Shown piece after piece: positions 23,033-34,461 of a DNA stretch of 64,000 bases. The stretch is from Rhytidiadelphus loreus. Its lineage: Eukaryota; Streptophyta; Bryopsida; Hypnales; Hylocomiaceae. A program made the translations under genes and the position numbers. The notes under the pieces were generated by a model. It saw only the letters and a program-made list of their open reading frames with translations. It was not told the origin of the DNA and made no database searches. The stretch's first letter is position 1, and every line of letters begins with the position of its first letter. The stretch is from positions 8,127,501 through 8,191,500 of the forward strand of contig OX344762.1 of the NCBI GenBank assembly GCA_947034895.1, read 5' to 3'.

Positions 23033-23640
23033 AAACTGCTGACCTTCACAAAACCCTAACACAAGTTTGTTCTCTAATTAATTAACCATCTCGTGCACAA
23101 ATCGGATGCTAACGATTGAACGCTTTGGCAATTACAGCTCTTCAACTACCTTGATAAGTTATCAGTTTTGCGTGGATACACCTGCAGTTCTGCAAGCTTG
23201 GAATAATTTAGCCTCTTTCACGTCAGTGCACGACTTGAACATAAGCTGCTTGTCTTCTGCCCTTCGAATTGAATCGTTAGACACCATCAGTGTGCAAATT
23301 AATTTGGAACTCCTATCTATCGGTGGCAAGAACTCAAGTCCGGTGCGGGTTGAAGTACAGATAATGTGCATGTTGGACATTGCGATTGTTGCAAAGCTCA
23401 ATTTCAAGTAGCTAGATATGAAGAGAGAGAAAGGCACCATGCCCGTAATCAGGCCTCGTTTTATTGATGAAAATATGGAGCTAAATTCACACAAATGCTA
23501 CATGCAATGAATTTGAATCTTACTGCTGTAGCCCCTATTTATGCAGCAGATTGCAATATCCGAAACTAAAGAAGTAAATACGACAGAAGTATACTAGACA
23601 CGTGGGGCCGGACACACACAGAACTTGAAACTCAAAGGTA
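23033..23640. repeat. 3' flank of germin gene A, directly repeated at 32902-33535
   Basis: Starts aaaactgctgaccttcacaa and contains cttcacaaaaccctaa, gattgaacgctttggca and ccgaaactaaagaagta, all repeated in the same order at 32902-33535. The part from 23430 also matches the 3' flank of germin gene B in inverted orientation (about 31495-31745), as expected for the germin inverted duplication. Confidence 0.8.
23460..23465 (-). terminator. Polyadenylation signal AATAAA of germin gene A
   Basis: AATAAA on the - strand 251 bp after the stop of the gene ending at 23716. It is conserved in germin gene B (31722-31727) within a conserved 3' flank. Confidence 0.6.
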
Positions 23641-23715
23641 GCGGATGCAGTCATAGATGGATCGAGTTATGCAGAAATCAATCCATGAAACTGCCTGCCA
23701 CGCGGGCATTCATGT

Positions 23716-24964
23716 TCAGGTGAAGTGAGGATACGACTCCTTGAGCTTCTTTACCGTGGCGGCGTCCACGCCGAAGGACTTCTCGATCACGGCGATCGTG
23801 ATGTTCGGCTCGAAGATCTGCACAGCCATCAGCAAGCACATGCACGGGTCGGTCGTCAGTTGCAACACCAATAGTAATCACAGATGATTGTATCGAATGC
23901 TGGGTGTATCGATAGCAAGAAATAGAACCAAAACAACAGTGCTCTGAAATGCAGTCAGAATCACACCTAACAATTAATGCTAACTAGTCCACCTGGGTTG
24001 GGTGCCATTCAATTAAGGAATGAAGAGGTAATTATCTATCCTAAGGACGGTGAGTTGCATACCTGGTTGACTGTGAGGAGGAATCCTGGGCTCTGCGAGT
24101 TGAACGAGTTGAAGGTGATTGAGGTCTCGTTGGCCACGTTGAGCTGGAAGTGCGACAGGCCTCTCGGGAAGACGATCACGTCGCCTGGCATCAGCGTAGC
24201 GGCGAACAGCTGGTTGTCCTCGCTCACGAAGCCCGTGTAGACGCTACCCTTGATCACGAACAAAGTTTCAGTGCCGCGCGGGTGGGTGTGCAGCGGCACC
24301 ACGCCGCCCAAGTCGAAGTCCAGTCTGGCGTGCGTGATGCCCTGCGTGTTGATGCCCGGGTAATCCATCGGCGTGGCTAATACGGCAATCGCACCCGTGG
24401 GGGTCTGGGTCACATCGCCGGCTGCAGCAGATTGGAAGGTACAATGTATTAATTCACCACACATGAATTGCGATCCAACTCTCAAAGAATGCGTTCATTT
24501 GAACTTCATCAGCAAAGTACAGGAATTGTGGCCCCTTATTGCCGTGCAGCTAGCTGGTGAAGTCCTCTAGCTATGTCCGATTATTGAATCATGATCAGAC
24601 ACTTATGCAGTCTCCATCATGCATGGAAGCCTTAACTTCTACTCTGAATATCGAAGCCGGATGGCTATAAATGAAGACACATGATCAGGTATTAAGGTTC
24701 GAATTAACCGATGAGCATTTCGTACGTACATACAGTTCGGAAGTTGGTGTAGACGAAGTCGCTGATGGAGACATTGGAGCGGGGCTTGCAAGCAAAGCCA
24801 TTTACCAGCGGCGCGGTGGCCGACAGATCCGCCACGCAATAGTCTTGCAAGGGATCGGGATCCGCCGCCATCACCACGGCGACCACCGACAGCATGGCAC
24901 ACGCCATGGCGAGCATCTTCCAGCTCACGCTGGTGTTGACCGTGCAACTTGCGAACTTCACCAT
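23716..24964 (-). CDS. Germin-like protein A (secreted cupin), 231 aa, three exons
   Basis: Exons on the - strand: 24730-24964, 24063-24421 and 23716-23817; introns of 308 and 245 bp. The product is a single-domain cupin of normal germin length. Residues 1-33 form a signal peptide (hydrophobic core about 17-33, end VVMAA). Cys43 and Cys59 are the conserved N-terminal disulphide pair. Germin box 1 ([17 protein letters not shown]) supplies His123, His125 and Glu130; box 2 ([17 protein letters not shown]) supplies His169. These are the four metal ligands, so manganese binding is expected. Known family members are apoplastic glycoprotein oligomers with superoxide dismutase, oxalate oxidase or receptor-like roles; which applies here cannot be told. 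Exon 1 joins exon 2 in frame only through the donor GTACGT at 24729; a competing GTATGT sits 4 nt upstream. Paired with divergent germin gene B. Confidence 0.9.
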
Positions 24965-25192
24965 TTCTAGCCGCAGTGCTGATGGAATTCGGAATCTAGT
25001 CTGACGTGAAGCTTGAGGTGAATGAAGACTGAGCTAGCTAGGTAGATGATGATCGAGGACTGGAAGAGATTTCGCAGCTAGACCTGTCGCGAGAGTCGAA
25101 CTTCTGGAATTCCAGTGTACGTGGGTGCCAAACCCGGTGCCAAGGTCGATCGATGAGTGAGTGATGAGTATTGCAGCTCATTACTCCGGCGA

Positions 25193-25198
25193 TTTATA
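25193..25198 (-). promoter_or_regulatory. TATA box of germin gene A
   Basis: TATAAA on the - strand in the context gggcaagTATAAATCG, which is the same in germin gene B (30072-30077). It lies about 230 bp upstream of the ATG. The position within a conserved duplicated promoter supports function. Confidence 0.7.
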
Positions 25199-26060
25199 CT
25201 TGCCCAATGCTGTGGGACTCACGTACATCCTCGGGAGCAATCTGCAAGTTCCGTGCACCGTTCCGGCCCCAGTCTTGGAGCTTTCCAGGTGCTGTTGGGA
25301 ATTGCTGGGGAAGTGTCGGATCGACCTCGCAAGTCCATGAGCTTGCAGCACTGAGAAGGTGTTCCGATCGTTCTGCTCTCGACAGCACATTTCGTCCGAG
25401 TGAAATTAGTATTGCAACGTTTCGTGTTCCAATGGAATGTGAGGTAATTGAATTGTTCTAATTCCCTGAACTTGCATGCAGATAGAAATGAAATGGATGA
25501 TCAAATACTGTAGTTCATATTTTTAATTGTTCGTCCCAGCTGAAGTAGTCTTAGATACCATTGTTTATGGTCCCTTGTAGACCAAGTTGAAGGATGTCCC
25601 TTGTAGACCAAGTTGAAGGATGTGAGTTGGCAGTTTAAAGGAATTCCGGCGTGGTCATGCGAACTGTAGAGTCTACAAAGAATATTTTTCATTCATGTTC
25701 ATCTATCCATGATAACAATTTCATTAATCCAAAAATCATTTTTTCGTTCTTACTTGAACATCACATTACAACAAAAGTTTCCTTGTGAGTTCCCGGCTGT
25801 GATTTTTTCGCCGGTATCCCTTGTAGTTTCGCATTGGTGTGTCACAGGAACACGGAAAATTTTCCTCCATTTCCCCAATCATTGTGAATCCCTTGTGAGT
25901 CCCTTGTGCTGTAGTAAGCCATGGATGTTCCTTCGTGGTGAAATGAGACAAAAAGTGGAGTACTCATTGCCGCACGTACGTGCAGATGATCCATGCTCTC
26001 CTTATTCAAGTCCTAGCTCGGGCAGCTTCCATGCAATTTTATACCGAAGTCTAGGACTCC
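25199..26060 (-). promoter_or_regulatory. Promoter region of germin gene A, inverted copy of 29450-30071
   Basis: The region matches the germin B upstream sequence in inverted orientation in blocks, for example cggaattcc..gtggtcatgcgaactgtagag, and gatccatgctctc..caagtcctagctcgggcagc. It also carries a 26-bp direct duplication at 25571-25622 that germin B lacks. There is no clear coding sequence in it. Confidence 0.7.
25571..25622. repeat. 26-bp perfect tandem duplication in the germin A promoter
   Basis: The 26 bp starting tcccttgtagaccaagttga occur twice back to back (25571-25596 and 25597-25622). The germin B promoter has a single copy on the other strand (around 29625-29655). Confidence 0.9.
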
Positions 26061-27683
26061 TCCCCATATTTCTTTGGATAAATTTTCCCTCAGTCCATCT
26101 AAAAATTCCCTTTTTAAAACTATGTTTCCAAGCAACTTAATGGTCCCACGTGCACCAAGAAAGGACAATGCAGCTACTCAGAGTGTACTTTTTCACAACC
26201 GGGATTCAGTGTGCATTGGCTGTGTATGTTTGCTGTCACTTTTGACCAAATGTTGAATTCAATACTCTCTTCTAAAATGACTTGCCACACACACCAAATG
26301 ATTGATGACAAAAGTGTAAAAGACATCAAGCATGATGGGTTTAAGAACGTGATGAGTAAGAAGTCCTCACCTTGCCAGTTGTGAATGGGAATTTTTTTAT
26401 TTAATTTGCAAAGAATATCTTCACTTCTGTTCCCAAAGCAAAAGAATAAAATAAAAACGAAAAAAACTGTCATCGAATCAGCAGTTCAGCAAAGGACCCG
26501 TGTCTACGCACTAGCCCAATTCGTAAAAACGTTGTCGGACATGCGGCTTTGACTACACATGGCGCTGTCGATCATCACCAGGAAGGAGCAGCAGCAGCGA
26601 CACAGCAGAACCGTCTTCTGCTCGCCACTCCAGGCCGGAATTCTTATCCAATGCCAATCCACATCCGTTCAACTTGGTCGACAAGAAACTTCAGTCAAAA
26701 CTATGATTCCGATATGAGTTTGGTCAAGTACATCATTTCCGTTAAATTTTCCGTTAAATTAGCAGTACAGGCTCTCAAATGTACACATAGTGTACATGTT
26801 TCTTTTTCATAGGCTTCAACAATGTACAAACAATGTATATTTTAGGAGGTGCACAATTTTAAAGTCTTTTGCCATTTCAACTTCAAATTTCTATAATTAA
26901 TTTATCAAAGCTCCAAAAAAATATGGAATGACTCGAGTTAGATGCCAATTCCACTTGTCTCTCAAGGACAATTTACTGAAAATTTTATTTCAAGAAGCTT
27001 CGCCTTCCCAAAATTCAATTTCAACTCTTAGGTGGGCAATATCTAAACGTGTTACCGTAGAACCTATCTAAAGCAATAGGTCTAAGACGCATTACATTAG
27101 AGAGGTTAACACATTAGGGAGGGGCATTTGCAATCATGATGTTTGTATGTGGTTCAAGTCGGGACTCGCAACCAATATTTTGTGACAAAGGTTTATTGGC
27201 TTATAGAGTATTGACTTACACAACAAACTTGTTTGTCATTCTTTGTGACTAGTTTGGAGATTTTGTAATTTGTCCCTCCTAGTTTTTGCCAATTCTTTTG
27301 TTTTCCTATGTTCTACTGCCATCGCGGGGGGATCTTTGAAGAATTCCTGTACATATGGAAATCGAGTGGATTTTCTTTGTAGAAATTTTCATAAACTCTC
27401 CCCAAATCCCCTATGTACAATCCAAATTGGTGGATTTTACAACAAATTGATACATCTTACATTTCAATGTTGTTTCCACCTAATATTTTGTAGATTTTAT
27501 AAGATTCAATTGTCCCATATCAATTGTCAAGAATACTGTGAGGTTGGACACATAAGATCTGTAAGTTGTCATTTGTCAATCTTCATGACAATGAATTCTA
27601 ATTACAAAAATCTATCATTCTAGAATTTGTATGTTCAGAAATCTAACAAATTTTATAAATTATGAAATTGTACAACAAATGAA
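26061..27683. other. Spacer between the divergent germin genes, left part
   Basis: No gene seen. At about 26555-26690 it holds a + strand fragment resembling the germin B promoter (catcaccaggaaggag.., ggccggaattct.., aacttggtcgacaag), which is a remnant of another promoter copy. The rest is AT-rich with no recognised element. Confidence 0.5.
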
Positions 27684-28405
27684 GGGTGATTGCAAGAAAG
27701 ACCGGTCCTATGAGGTGTCACAATTGAAGTGACGGAGTTGATTTTGGTCGTAACTTTTGGAAATTGAAGCCAATGGACTTGAAATTTTTATGGAAGATTG
27801 CTAACTCAGAAAACATGAGATTTGTTATTTTTCAAAAAAATTGAAAAATAATTTTATAATTAAATATCAATATTTAATAGCTAATTTGTCACACTTTGTG
27901 GTTTAGGATTTTTTAATACTGTGAAGTATCCAAAATCATGATGTTCACTTGACTTTTTTGTGGTCTATTCCCACACTAGATGGGCATATGCCCACTAAAG
28001 GGAATTCAAAAAAACACAATTCTTTGTCTTCAACATGCATGCAAATAGGGGTCCCTTGTGCATAGCATTCCAAACTTTCATGATGGTTTCAACTTCTAGT
28101 TTTGGGTGAAATGTAATCACTATCAAGTTTTTATAAATGGCCAATTTTTTGAGTTTTTTTTATTCATGATTTTCTAATTTTTATTAATTTATACTTAATT
28201 TTATCTACTTTCTGTGACAAACTGTCATTTTTTTTAAGTAGTGCTGTTTCAATATTATTTAGTACTCAAAAGTACTATTGGCCGTTGCTTTTTTAGATCA
28301 ACGGCTAAGGTTGCTCCATTTTGTAGTACTCCTAGTACTAGGCAAAAAAAATGCAGTTTTTGACCAAATGCTACCAAAATCATTTGGTCTTTCTTGCAAT
28401 CACCC
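27684..28405. mobile_element. Inverted-repeat element with 20-bp perfect ends (722 bp)
   Basis: Left end gggtgattgcaagaaagacc (27684-27703) is exactly complementary to the right end (28386-28405). A TGAA precedes the left end and follows the right end, a possible 4-bp target duplication. The inside is non-coding and contains the palindrome gggcatatgccc. I cannot place it in a transposon superfamily. Confidence 0.7.
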
Positions 28406-29449
28406 TGAAATGTTTGTGTTATTGACATTTTGAGCTCTTGAAACCTAGAAAAAGGTCTAGATCAAAAATTCTGAAATGTAAAAATCAATGAGATTGAAAA
28501 TTCAAAGTCTCCATATTAGTTAGATATAAACCTCCAAAATCTACAAATTATTTTGATTGTGTGTACTAAAATCTAGATGTTAAAGGCATAAATCTACATT
28601 CTAGAATATTGAATTTCATAAATTGAGTTGATTTGGAATTGGAAACATCTTCAAATAACACTGAAAAATGCACAAATTCCCCTCTAAATAGAATTCCTTG
28701 TCTCACATTTCCTTCTGACGGCCACATTCCTTGTGTGTAGAAAAAAGAAGTAAAAAAGTGAATTGTTGTAGGGGATTTCCATTACAGTGCCTACAAAAGA
28801 CTTCGAAAATGTTTGATGTGTTAGACTGTTAGAGAGGTTTTACTTAGACCCTTCAACTTGGTTGACAAAAAAAACCTTGGTCAAAACTATAGGTCCAAAG
28901 GTTTGTTCTCACTTTATCACTTGGTGATAAAGAATGTTGTTACTGAGGGTCTTATGATCATATTCAAACCTACTTCTGGAGTGGGTTCAAATTGCAAACA
29001 TCACCGTTGAGCACCAAGTGTGAACATACCACAATATGAGTTTTGTAGAGGACGAAAAGTATTAACTAAAACTAGAGAAGAGACTCCTAACGTCATTTTC
29101 GTTAAAATGGCGGTACCAGTGCTTTGACACTCTTCAGAACGTGAGCTCTCTGAAACATAAATTCGTACCTGTCATAAATTTGTACGCCTCCTAGCTAGTG
29201 GACCTCTATGAACATAGGTGACAGTTTTGGAACCGAAATCGTGCTACTTTAACAAGATTGACGATTGCTTTGACCTTACATGTGAACATTGATTTGCGAT
29301 CCGTCTGAAAACAATTCTCTGTATTGACATATATATTCAGTTTTCTGCTATAATTCAATCTAAGTATATTCCAAATACTTGTGCAAAATAAGAGATGGCA
29401 TATTTCCTTAGACTGTTAGTGTACGGGAAAGGCTCAGAGTTCACTTGAC
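28406..29449. other. Spacer between the divergent germin genes, right part
   Basis: No gene. A short piece at about 28846-28905 (cttcaacttggttgacaa.., ggtcaaaactatagg) again resembles the promoter remnant at about 26665-26705. Confidence 0.4.
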
Positions 29450-30071
29450 TGCTGATTGGAACATGGCAGCTGCCCGAGCTAGGACTTGAGAGAGAGCATG
29501 GATCATCTGCACATGCGGCATTGAGTACTCCACAAGGAGCTTACATCACCAGGAAGGAACATCCTTGACTCTCTACAACTCTACAGTTCGCATGACCACG
29601 CCGGAATTCCTCTCCATTGCCAACTCAAATCCTTGAACTTGGTCTACAAGGGACCAAAAAAATAAAATAAGATCTATCTAAGACTGCTCTGGCCAGCTGG
29701 GAGTCTGCAACAAACAATTCAGAAAATGACGTACTACAATATCTGATCATCCTTTTCATTCCTATCTGCATAATCAGGGAATTGGAACAATTCAATCCCC
29801 TCCCATTCCATTGGATTCAACACGAAACGCTGCAATACTAGTTTCACTCGGACAAAATGTGCTGCCGCGAATGTCCTGCGAGTGAAGAATTACGATCGGA
29901 GCCACCTTCTCAGTGCTGCGAGCTCATGGACTTGCGAGGACGACCCGCCACTTCTACTACCTTTCCCAACAGCCACCTGGAAAGCTCCAAACCAGACCAG
30001 GGACGACACGGTGCATGGAAGACTGCAGATTGCTCCCGTGGACGTACATGAGTCCTGCAGCATCGGGCAAG
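29450..30071 (+). promoter_or_regulatory. Promoter region of germin gene B
   Basis: Inverted counterpart of the germin A promoter (25199-26060). The stretch nearest the TATA box (29820-30071) is the best conserved. Conserved promoter sequence between paralogues suggests shared control, but no specific factor-binding site could be named with confidence. Confidence 0.65.
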
Positions 30072-30077
30072 TATAAA
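30072..30077 (+). promoter_or_regulatory. TATA box of germin gene B
   Basis: TATAAA in gggcaagTATAAATCG, identical in context to germin gene A. The ATG is 150 bp downstream, about 80 bp closer than in gene A. Confidence 0.7.
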
Positions 30078-30227
30078 TCGACCGAGCAATGAGCTGCAAT
30101 ACTCATCACTCACTCATCGATCGACCTGGGCACCCACACTGGAATTCCAGATTTCGACTCTCGCTACAGGCCAAGCTTCACTCCAATTCAGACGAGGATC
30201 CGAATTACATCAGGCCTGCAGCTAGAA

Positions 30228-31465
30228 ATGGGGAAGTTCGCCAATTGCACGGTAACCACCAGCGTGAGCTGGAAGATGCTCGCCATGGCGTGCGCCATGC
30301 TGTCGGTGGTCGCTGTGGTGATGGCGGCGGATCCCGATCCCTTGCAAGACTACTGCGTGGCGGATCTGTCAACCAACGCGCCGCTGATAAATGGCTTCGC
30401 TTGCCAACCCCGCTCCAATGTCTCCATCAGCGACTTCGTCTACACCGGCTTCCGAACTGCAGGTTCATTCGAACCTTAATCCCTGATCATGTGTACCACC
30501 GTCTTAGTTGGCTGCCTTCGTTTCTAGCCACTCGGCTTTAGAGTGGAAGTTCAGACTTCCATGCATCATGGAGAATTACCCAAAGTGTCTGATCATGTTT
30601 CAATAATCGGACATAGCTGGACGACTTCACTACAGTAGCTAGCTGCACATCAATGAGAGGCCTCAATTAATTCCTGTACTTTGCTGATGAAGTTCGCATT
30701 CATTAAGAGTTGGATCCCAATTCATGTGTGGTGAATTAATACATTGTACCTTCCAATCTGCTGCAGCCGGCGACGTGACCCAGACCCCCACGGGCGCCAT
30801 TGCCGTATTAGCCACGGCGGTGGAGTACCCGGGCATCAACACGCAGGGCATCACACACGCCAGACTGGACTTCGACTTGGGCGGCGTGGTGCCGCTGCAC
30901 ACGCACCCGCGCGCGGCCGAAACTTTGTTCGTGATCAAGGGCAGCGTGTACACGGGCTTCGTGAGCGAGGACAACCAGCTGTTCGCCGCCACGCTGCTGC
31001 CAGGCGACGTGATCGTCTTCCCGAAAGGCCTGTCGCACTTCCAGCTCAACGTGGCCAACGAGACCTCGATCACCTTCAACTCGTTCAACTCGCAGAGCCC
31101 AGGATTCCTCACCACAGTCAACCAGGTACGCATCTCACCCACGGCATGAAGGAAGGATAGGTAGATACCGCTTCATTCTTTAATTGAATGGCACCCCACC
31201 GTACAGAGGTCTGCTACGTATATAGCTAGGTGTGCTTCTGATTGCATGGCGCCTTCATTGCTGTTTGGGTTCAAATTCGAATCACGTACGTACCCCACGA
31301 TCGAATTGTTGTTTGCGTTGCCCTTGACGGCCGACCGACCCGTGCATGTGCTTGCTGATGGCTGTGCAGATCTTCGAGCCGAACATCACGATCGCCGTGA
31401 TCGAGAAGTCCTTCGGCGTGGACGCCGCCACGGTGCAGAAGCTGAAGGAGTCGTATCCTCGTTGA
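30228..31465 (+). CDS. Germin-like protein B (secreted cupin), 229 aa, three exons
   Basis: Exons 30228-30462, 30767-31125 and 31370-31465, with introns of 304 and 244 bp. Exons 1 and 2 have exactly the lengths of germin gene A (235 and 359 nt) and the proteins are nearly the same. Differences include RAAE for RGTE in box 1, PKGLS for PRGLS in box 2, and a C-terminus two residues shorter (ESYPR). The signal peptide, the Cys43/Cys59 pair and ligands His123, His125, Glu130 and His169 are all kept, so it should be an active secreted Mn cupin. Exon 1 ends ACTGCAG before GTTCAT, giving FRTA then AGDVTQTP across the junction. It is transcribed away from gene A; the start codons are about 5.3 kb apart. 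Gene duplication by inversion is inferred from matching promoters, introns and 3' flanks. Confidence 0.92.
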
Positions 31466-31721
31466 ATATTTAAGCTCGTGATCGAATGCATGGCAGGCAG
31501 GCAGCTTCATGGATTGTTTTCTGCACCGTCTGTGACTGCATGCATGTGCTACCTTCAATGAATTTCAAATTCTTTGTTTGTCCCTCCCCACGTGTCTAGT
31601 CTGTCGTATTTACTTCTTTAGTTTCGGAAATTGCAATCTGTTGCATAAATAGGGACTGTAGCAGCAAGATTCAAATTCATTGCATGGAGCATTTGTGTGA
31701 ATTTAGCTTCTTGTCCTCATC

Positions 31722-31727
31722 AATAAA
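31722..31727 (+). terminator. Polyadenylation signal AATAAA of germin gene B
   Basis: AATAAA 257 bp after the stop, in a block (catcaataaatcgaggcct) conserved with the 3' flank of gene A. Confidence 0.6.
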
Positions 31728-31769
31728 TCGAGGCCTGCCGCCTGGCATGCCTGGGACCTTTGTTTTTTC

Positions 31770-32901
31770 ACATGCGTATGGATGATTGCTTGGATGTTTA
31801 GCCGTTGGAATATGAAAGTCAGCATACTTCCAAGGTACACGTAATCTCGTTTCTTCTGAACATGCGAACCGACACCAAAATAATATTACGTATGCTTTTC
31901 GTTTACAAGTATACTAAAATCTCCACTTGAGTAATGATCACTGCATAACATTATTGAAGAATGTAAAGGACTCCCTGGTCCTTAAAGAAAAAGGAAGTGT
32001 CCAAATATCTAGCAATTGTCAAATGCTGGAAAGTTCAACAAACAAGGATAGGGGAAGAGACGCCATGACGCACTCAAGGAGTCAAGGAGCATGTGAAGCA
32101 AGGGTCTTCATTGAAGGAGGGGTTTTATCGCATGCTGTAATGATCATCACTTCTTCAATTCACCAATTACTTTAATTTCTTCATGTTGGGAAAGAAAGTA
32201 CCTTCAATTTTTGTTGGTGTGAAATCCAAAGACACCCTTAATACTACCATTAATTTCAATTTCGTTAAGTTGGAGCAAATCCGGAGCGAAAAATTGTGAT
32301 TTCCATCGAAGGTCTACAAAGTTAGGATAGGTGAACATTGGTAGAATTAGGTTCCAGACCGTGCAACCTGACAATGCCAAGTAGTATGTAGGTTACTCCG
32401 AATGAATGAATATATAAATTGGGGTCCTATTCTACTAGTAGTGATGTATAATGGACAGTCCTCATTTGGTAGTACCTTAAGGTTAGTGTGTAGTCAGTGT
32501 CGCGAGTCAGTGTCGCTAAGCAAATTCAAGATAGTGCCTGGTGAATTTCTTACTCAACATTAATTGTTTTTTCCCTTTGAAACCTTCGACATATTAAGCC
32601 TCACATTACATGAGATCCTTTGAACCTTAGGAGAATCGTTCCGTTTAAAAATGAATTCACGAGTGCAATGCACATATTGGGCAGTGCATCGGCAACAATT
32701 TCGACATGGTAACTCACAAATGCTCTCCTTCTCGCCTCCTTTGTGTCGGTGTCAGGGTGCCTGATTTATCACCTCTGAACAATGTATCTAAACTACTTAA
32801 GCCTTGTGACATTGATAACTTTCAGACTCTTCCAATGAACTCTTTTGACTCCGTCCAATTTGGCACTCTACTACTGGAATCCATACTGGAAGTGGGACTT
32901 G
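31770..32901. other. Spacer, no gene recognised
   Basis: Short frames without signature. The germin B 3' flank homology stops near 31745, and 32902 starts the third flank copy. Confidence 0.4.
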
Positions 32902-33535
32902 CAAAACTACTGCCCTTCACAAAACCCTAAATTTGGTTCTCTATTTAATTAACGATCTCGTGCCGCAAATCGAATGCTAAGTAGCTTCCTTACGATTGAA
33001 CGCTTTGGCACTTACAGCTCTTTCAGCTACCTTGACAAGTTAATATCAGCTTTGCATGGCTACACCTACAATTTTGCAAGCTTTGGAAATAATTTTTCCT
33101 CTTTCACGGCTGTGCTCGAATTGAACATAAGCAGTTTCACTTCAGCCCTTGAATTGAATCGTTCGACACCATCAGTGTGTAAATTAATTTGGAGCTCCTA
33201 TCTGTCGCTGACAAGTACTCAATTCCCGTGCGGGCTAAATTGCAGATCGATAATGTGCATGTTGGACACTGCGCATGTTGCAAACCTCAATTTTAAAATA
33301 GTTATATGTAAAGAGATAAAGGTACCATGCCTGGAGCAGGTCTCGTTTCATTGATCATGAGTATTAGAAGCTAGACAGATTCAGACAAATGCTCCATGCA
33401 ATGAATTGAATCTTGCTGCTGCAGCCCCTATTCATGCAGCAGATCTTGCAGTTTCCGAAACTAAAGAAGTACATACGACAGACAGACGTATACTAAACAC
33501 ATGGGACCAGACACACAGAATTTGAAATTCGGTGC
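32902..33535. repeat. Orphan third copy of the germin 3' flank
   Basis: It matches 23033-23640 in direct orientation, including gattgaacgctttggca, ccgaaactaaagaagta and cagcccctattcatgcagca. The polyadenylation signal region is changed (cgtttcattgatc in place of cgttttattgatg). Homology ends at about 33535, where a - strand germin gene body would be expected next, but none is present. This is best read as the tail of a lost germin copy. Confidence 0.7.
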
Positions 33536-34461
33536 TAGCGCATTAGTATCTTACACACCTTGCACAAAATGAAGGATAATATTCTGGAGGTGCAAAACCC
33601 ATGGTGAAGAACTGGACTCACTTTGATTAACAATGGAACAGGAACAATAATGAGATGACCAGTCGAAAACACGCACATTGGGGGAATCATCATGTCATAC
33701 TTGAAACAGTAGTATTTCAAAACTTGTCAGCACAGCACCCAGAATTCTCACATCATTGAAGGGTGCCAGTGAGTTAGTGAGCACAGTATAAACAATTCAT
33801 TCCATACACACCATCACAAACTAGCCCGGGAGAAAAGCCTATGAAGAAACAGAACCAATGTCATTCCTCATTTGTTTGCACAAACTCTCCAGTCGATGAT
33901 CCACTACCAACAATTAAATGGAACAAGAGAAAGAATGGGGTTTGCAGGAATCATCTCATTTGAGGTTAAATGTTCCACATATAATTAACTGATTTGACAG
34001 AATCTTTCCTAATCGACTGCTGATTGTTGGCAGCAATTCCTAGTCCCAATCCTTCATGTCATGCAAATGAAACTGTGTAGGATGATGGTTTCCCACTTCA
34101 CCTAAACCCTAAACCCTGCATCATTAACTCTACTCACAATTAATATCCACGCACTTGACCTGGGAGAGTGCAAATGTGTATCCATGTGAACTACAAAAAG
34201 ACTTGAAAAGGCAACGGCAGGGTTGAGAGTAGAAGTCACAAGGCATTGTTGTGGTATCTCCAGGATCCTCGTACATTTCTTGCAGATGTACAGTCAGATT
34301 CAACTCAATTACGAATTCTGGATCTAAGTCAGTCATTACTGAAAATCGGTGCAACTTTAGGAAGCCATATCCGGGCCAAGAGTAGATCAATATCTGTACA
34401 AATATTTACATATGAATTGGAAAAGCATATAACATATTTGATTTGTTGTGCATAGTCCCTA
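33536..34461. other. Spacer, no gene recognised
   Basis: Nothing beyond short frames. The left end of the Tc1-type element should lie near the right edge of this stretch, but no terminal inverted repeat was identified. Confidence 0.35.

Noticed and set aside
30663..31160. Overlapping frames on both strands across germin B exon 2
   Set aside because: GC-rich cupin exon with open shadow frames. Only the + strand frame starting its exon at 30767 carries the germin boxes.
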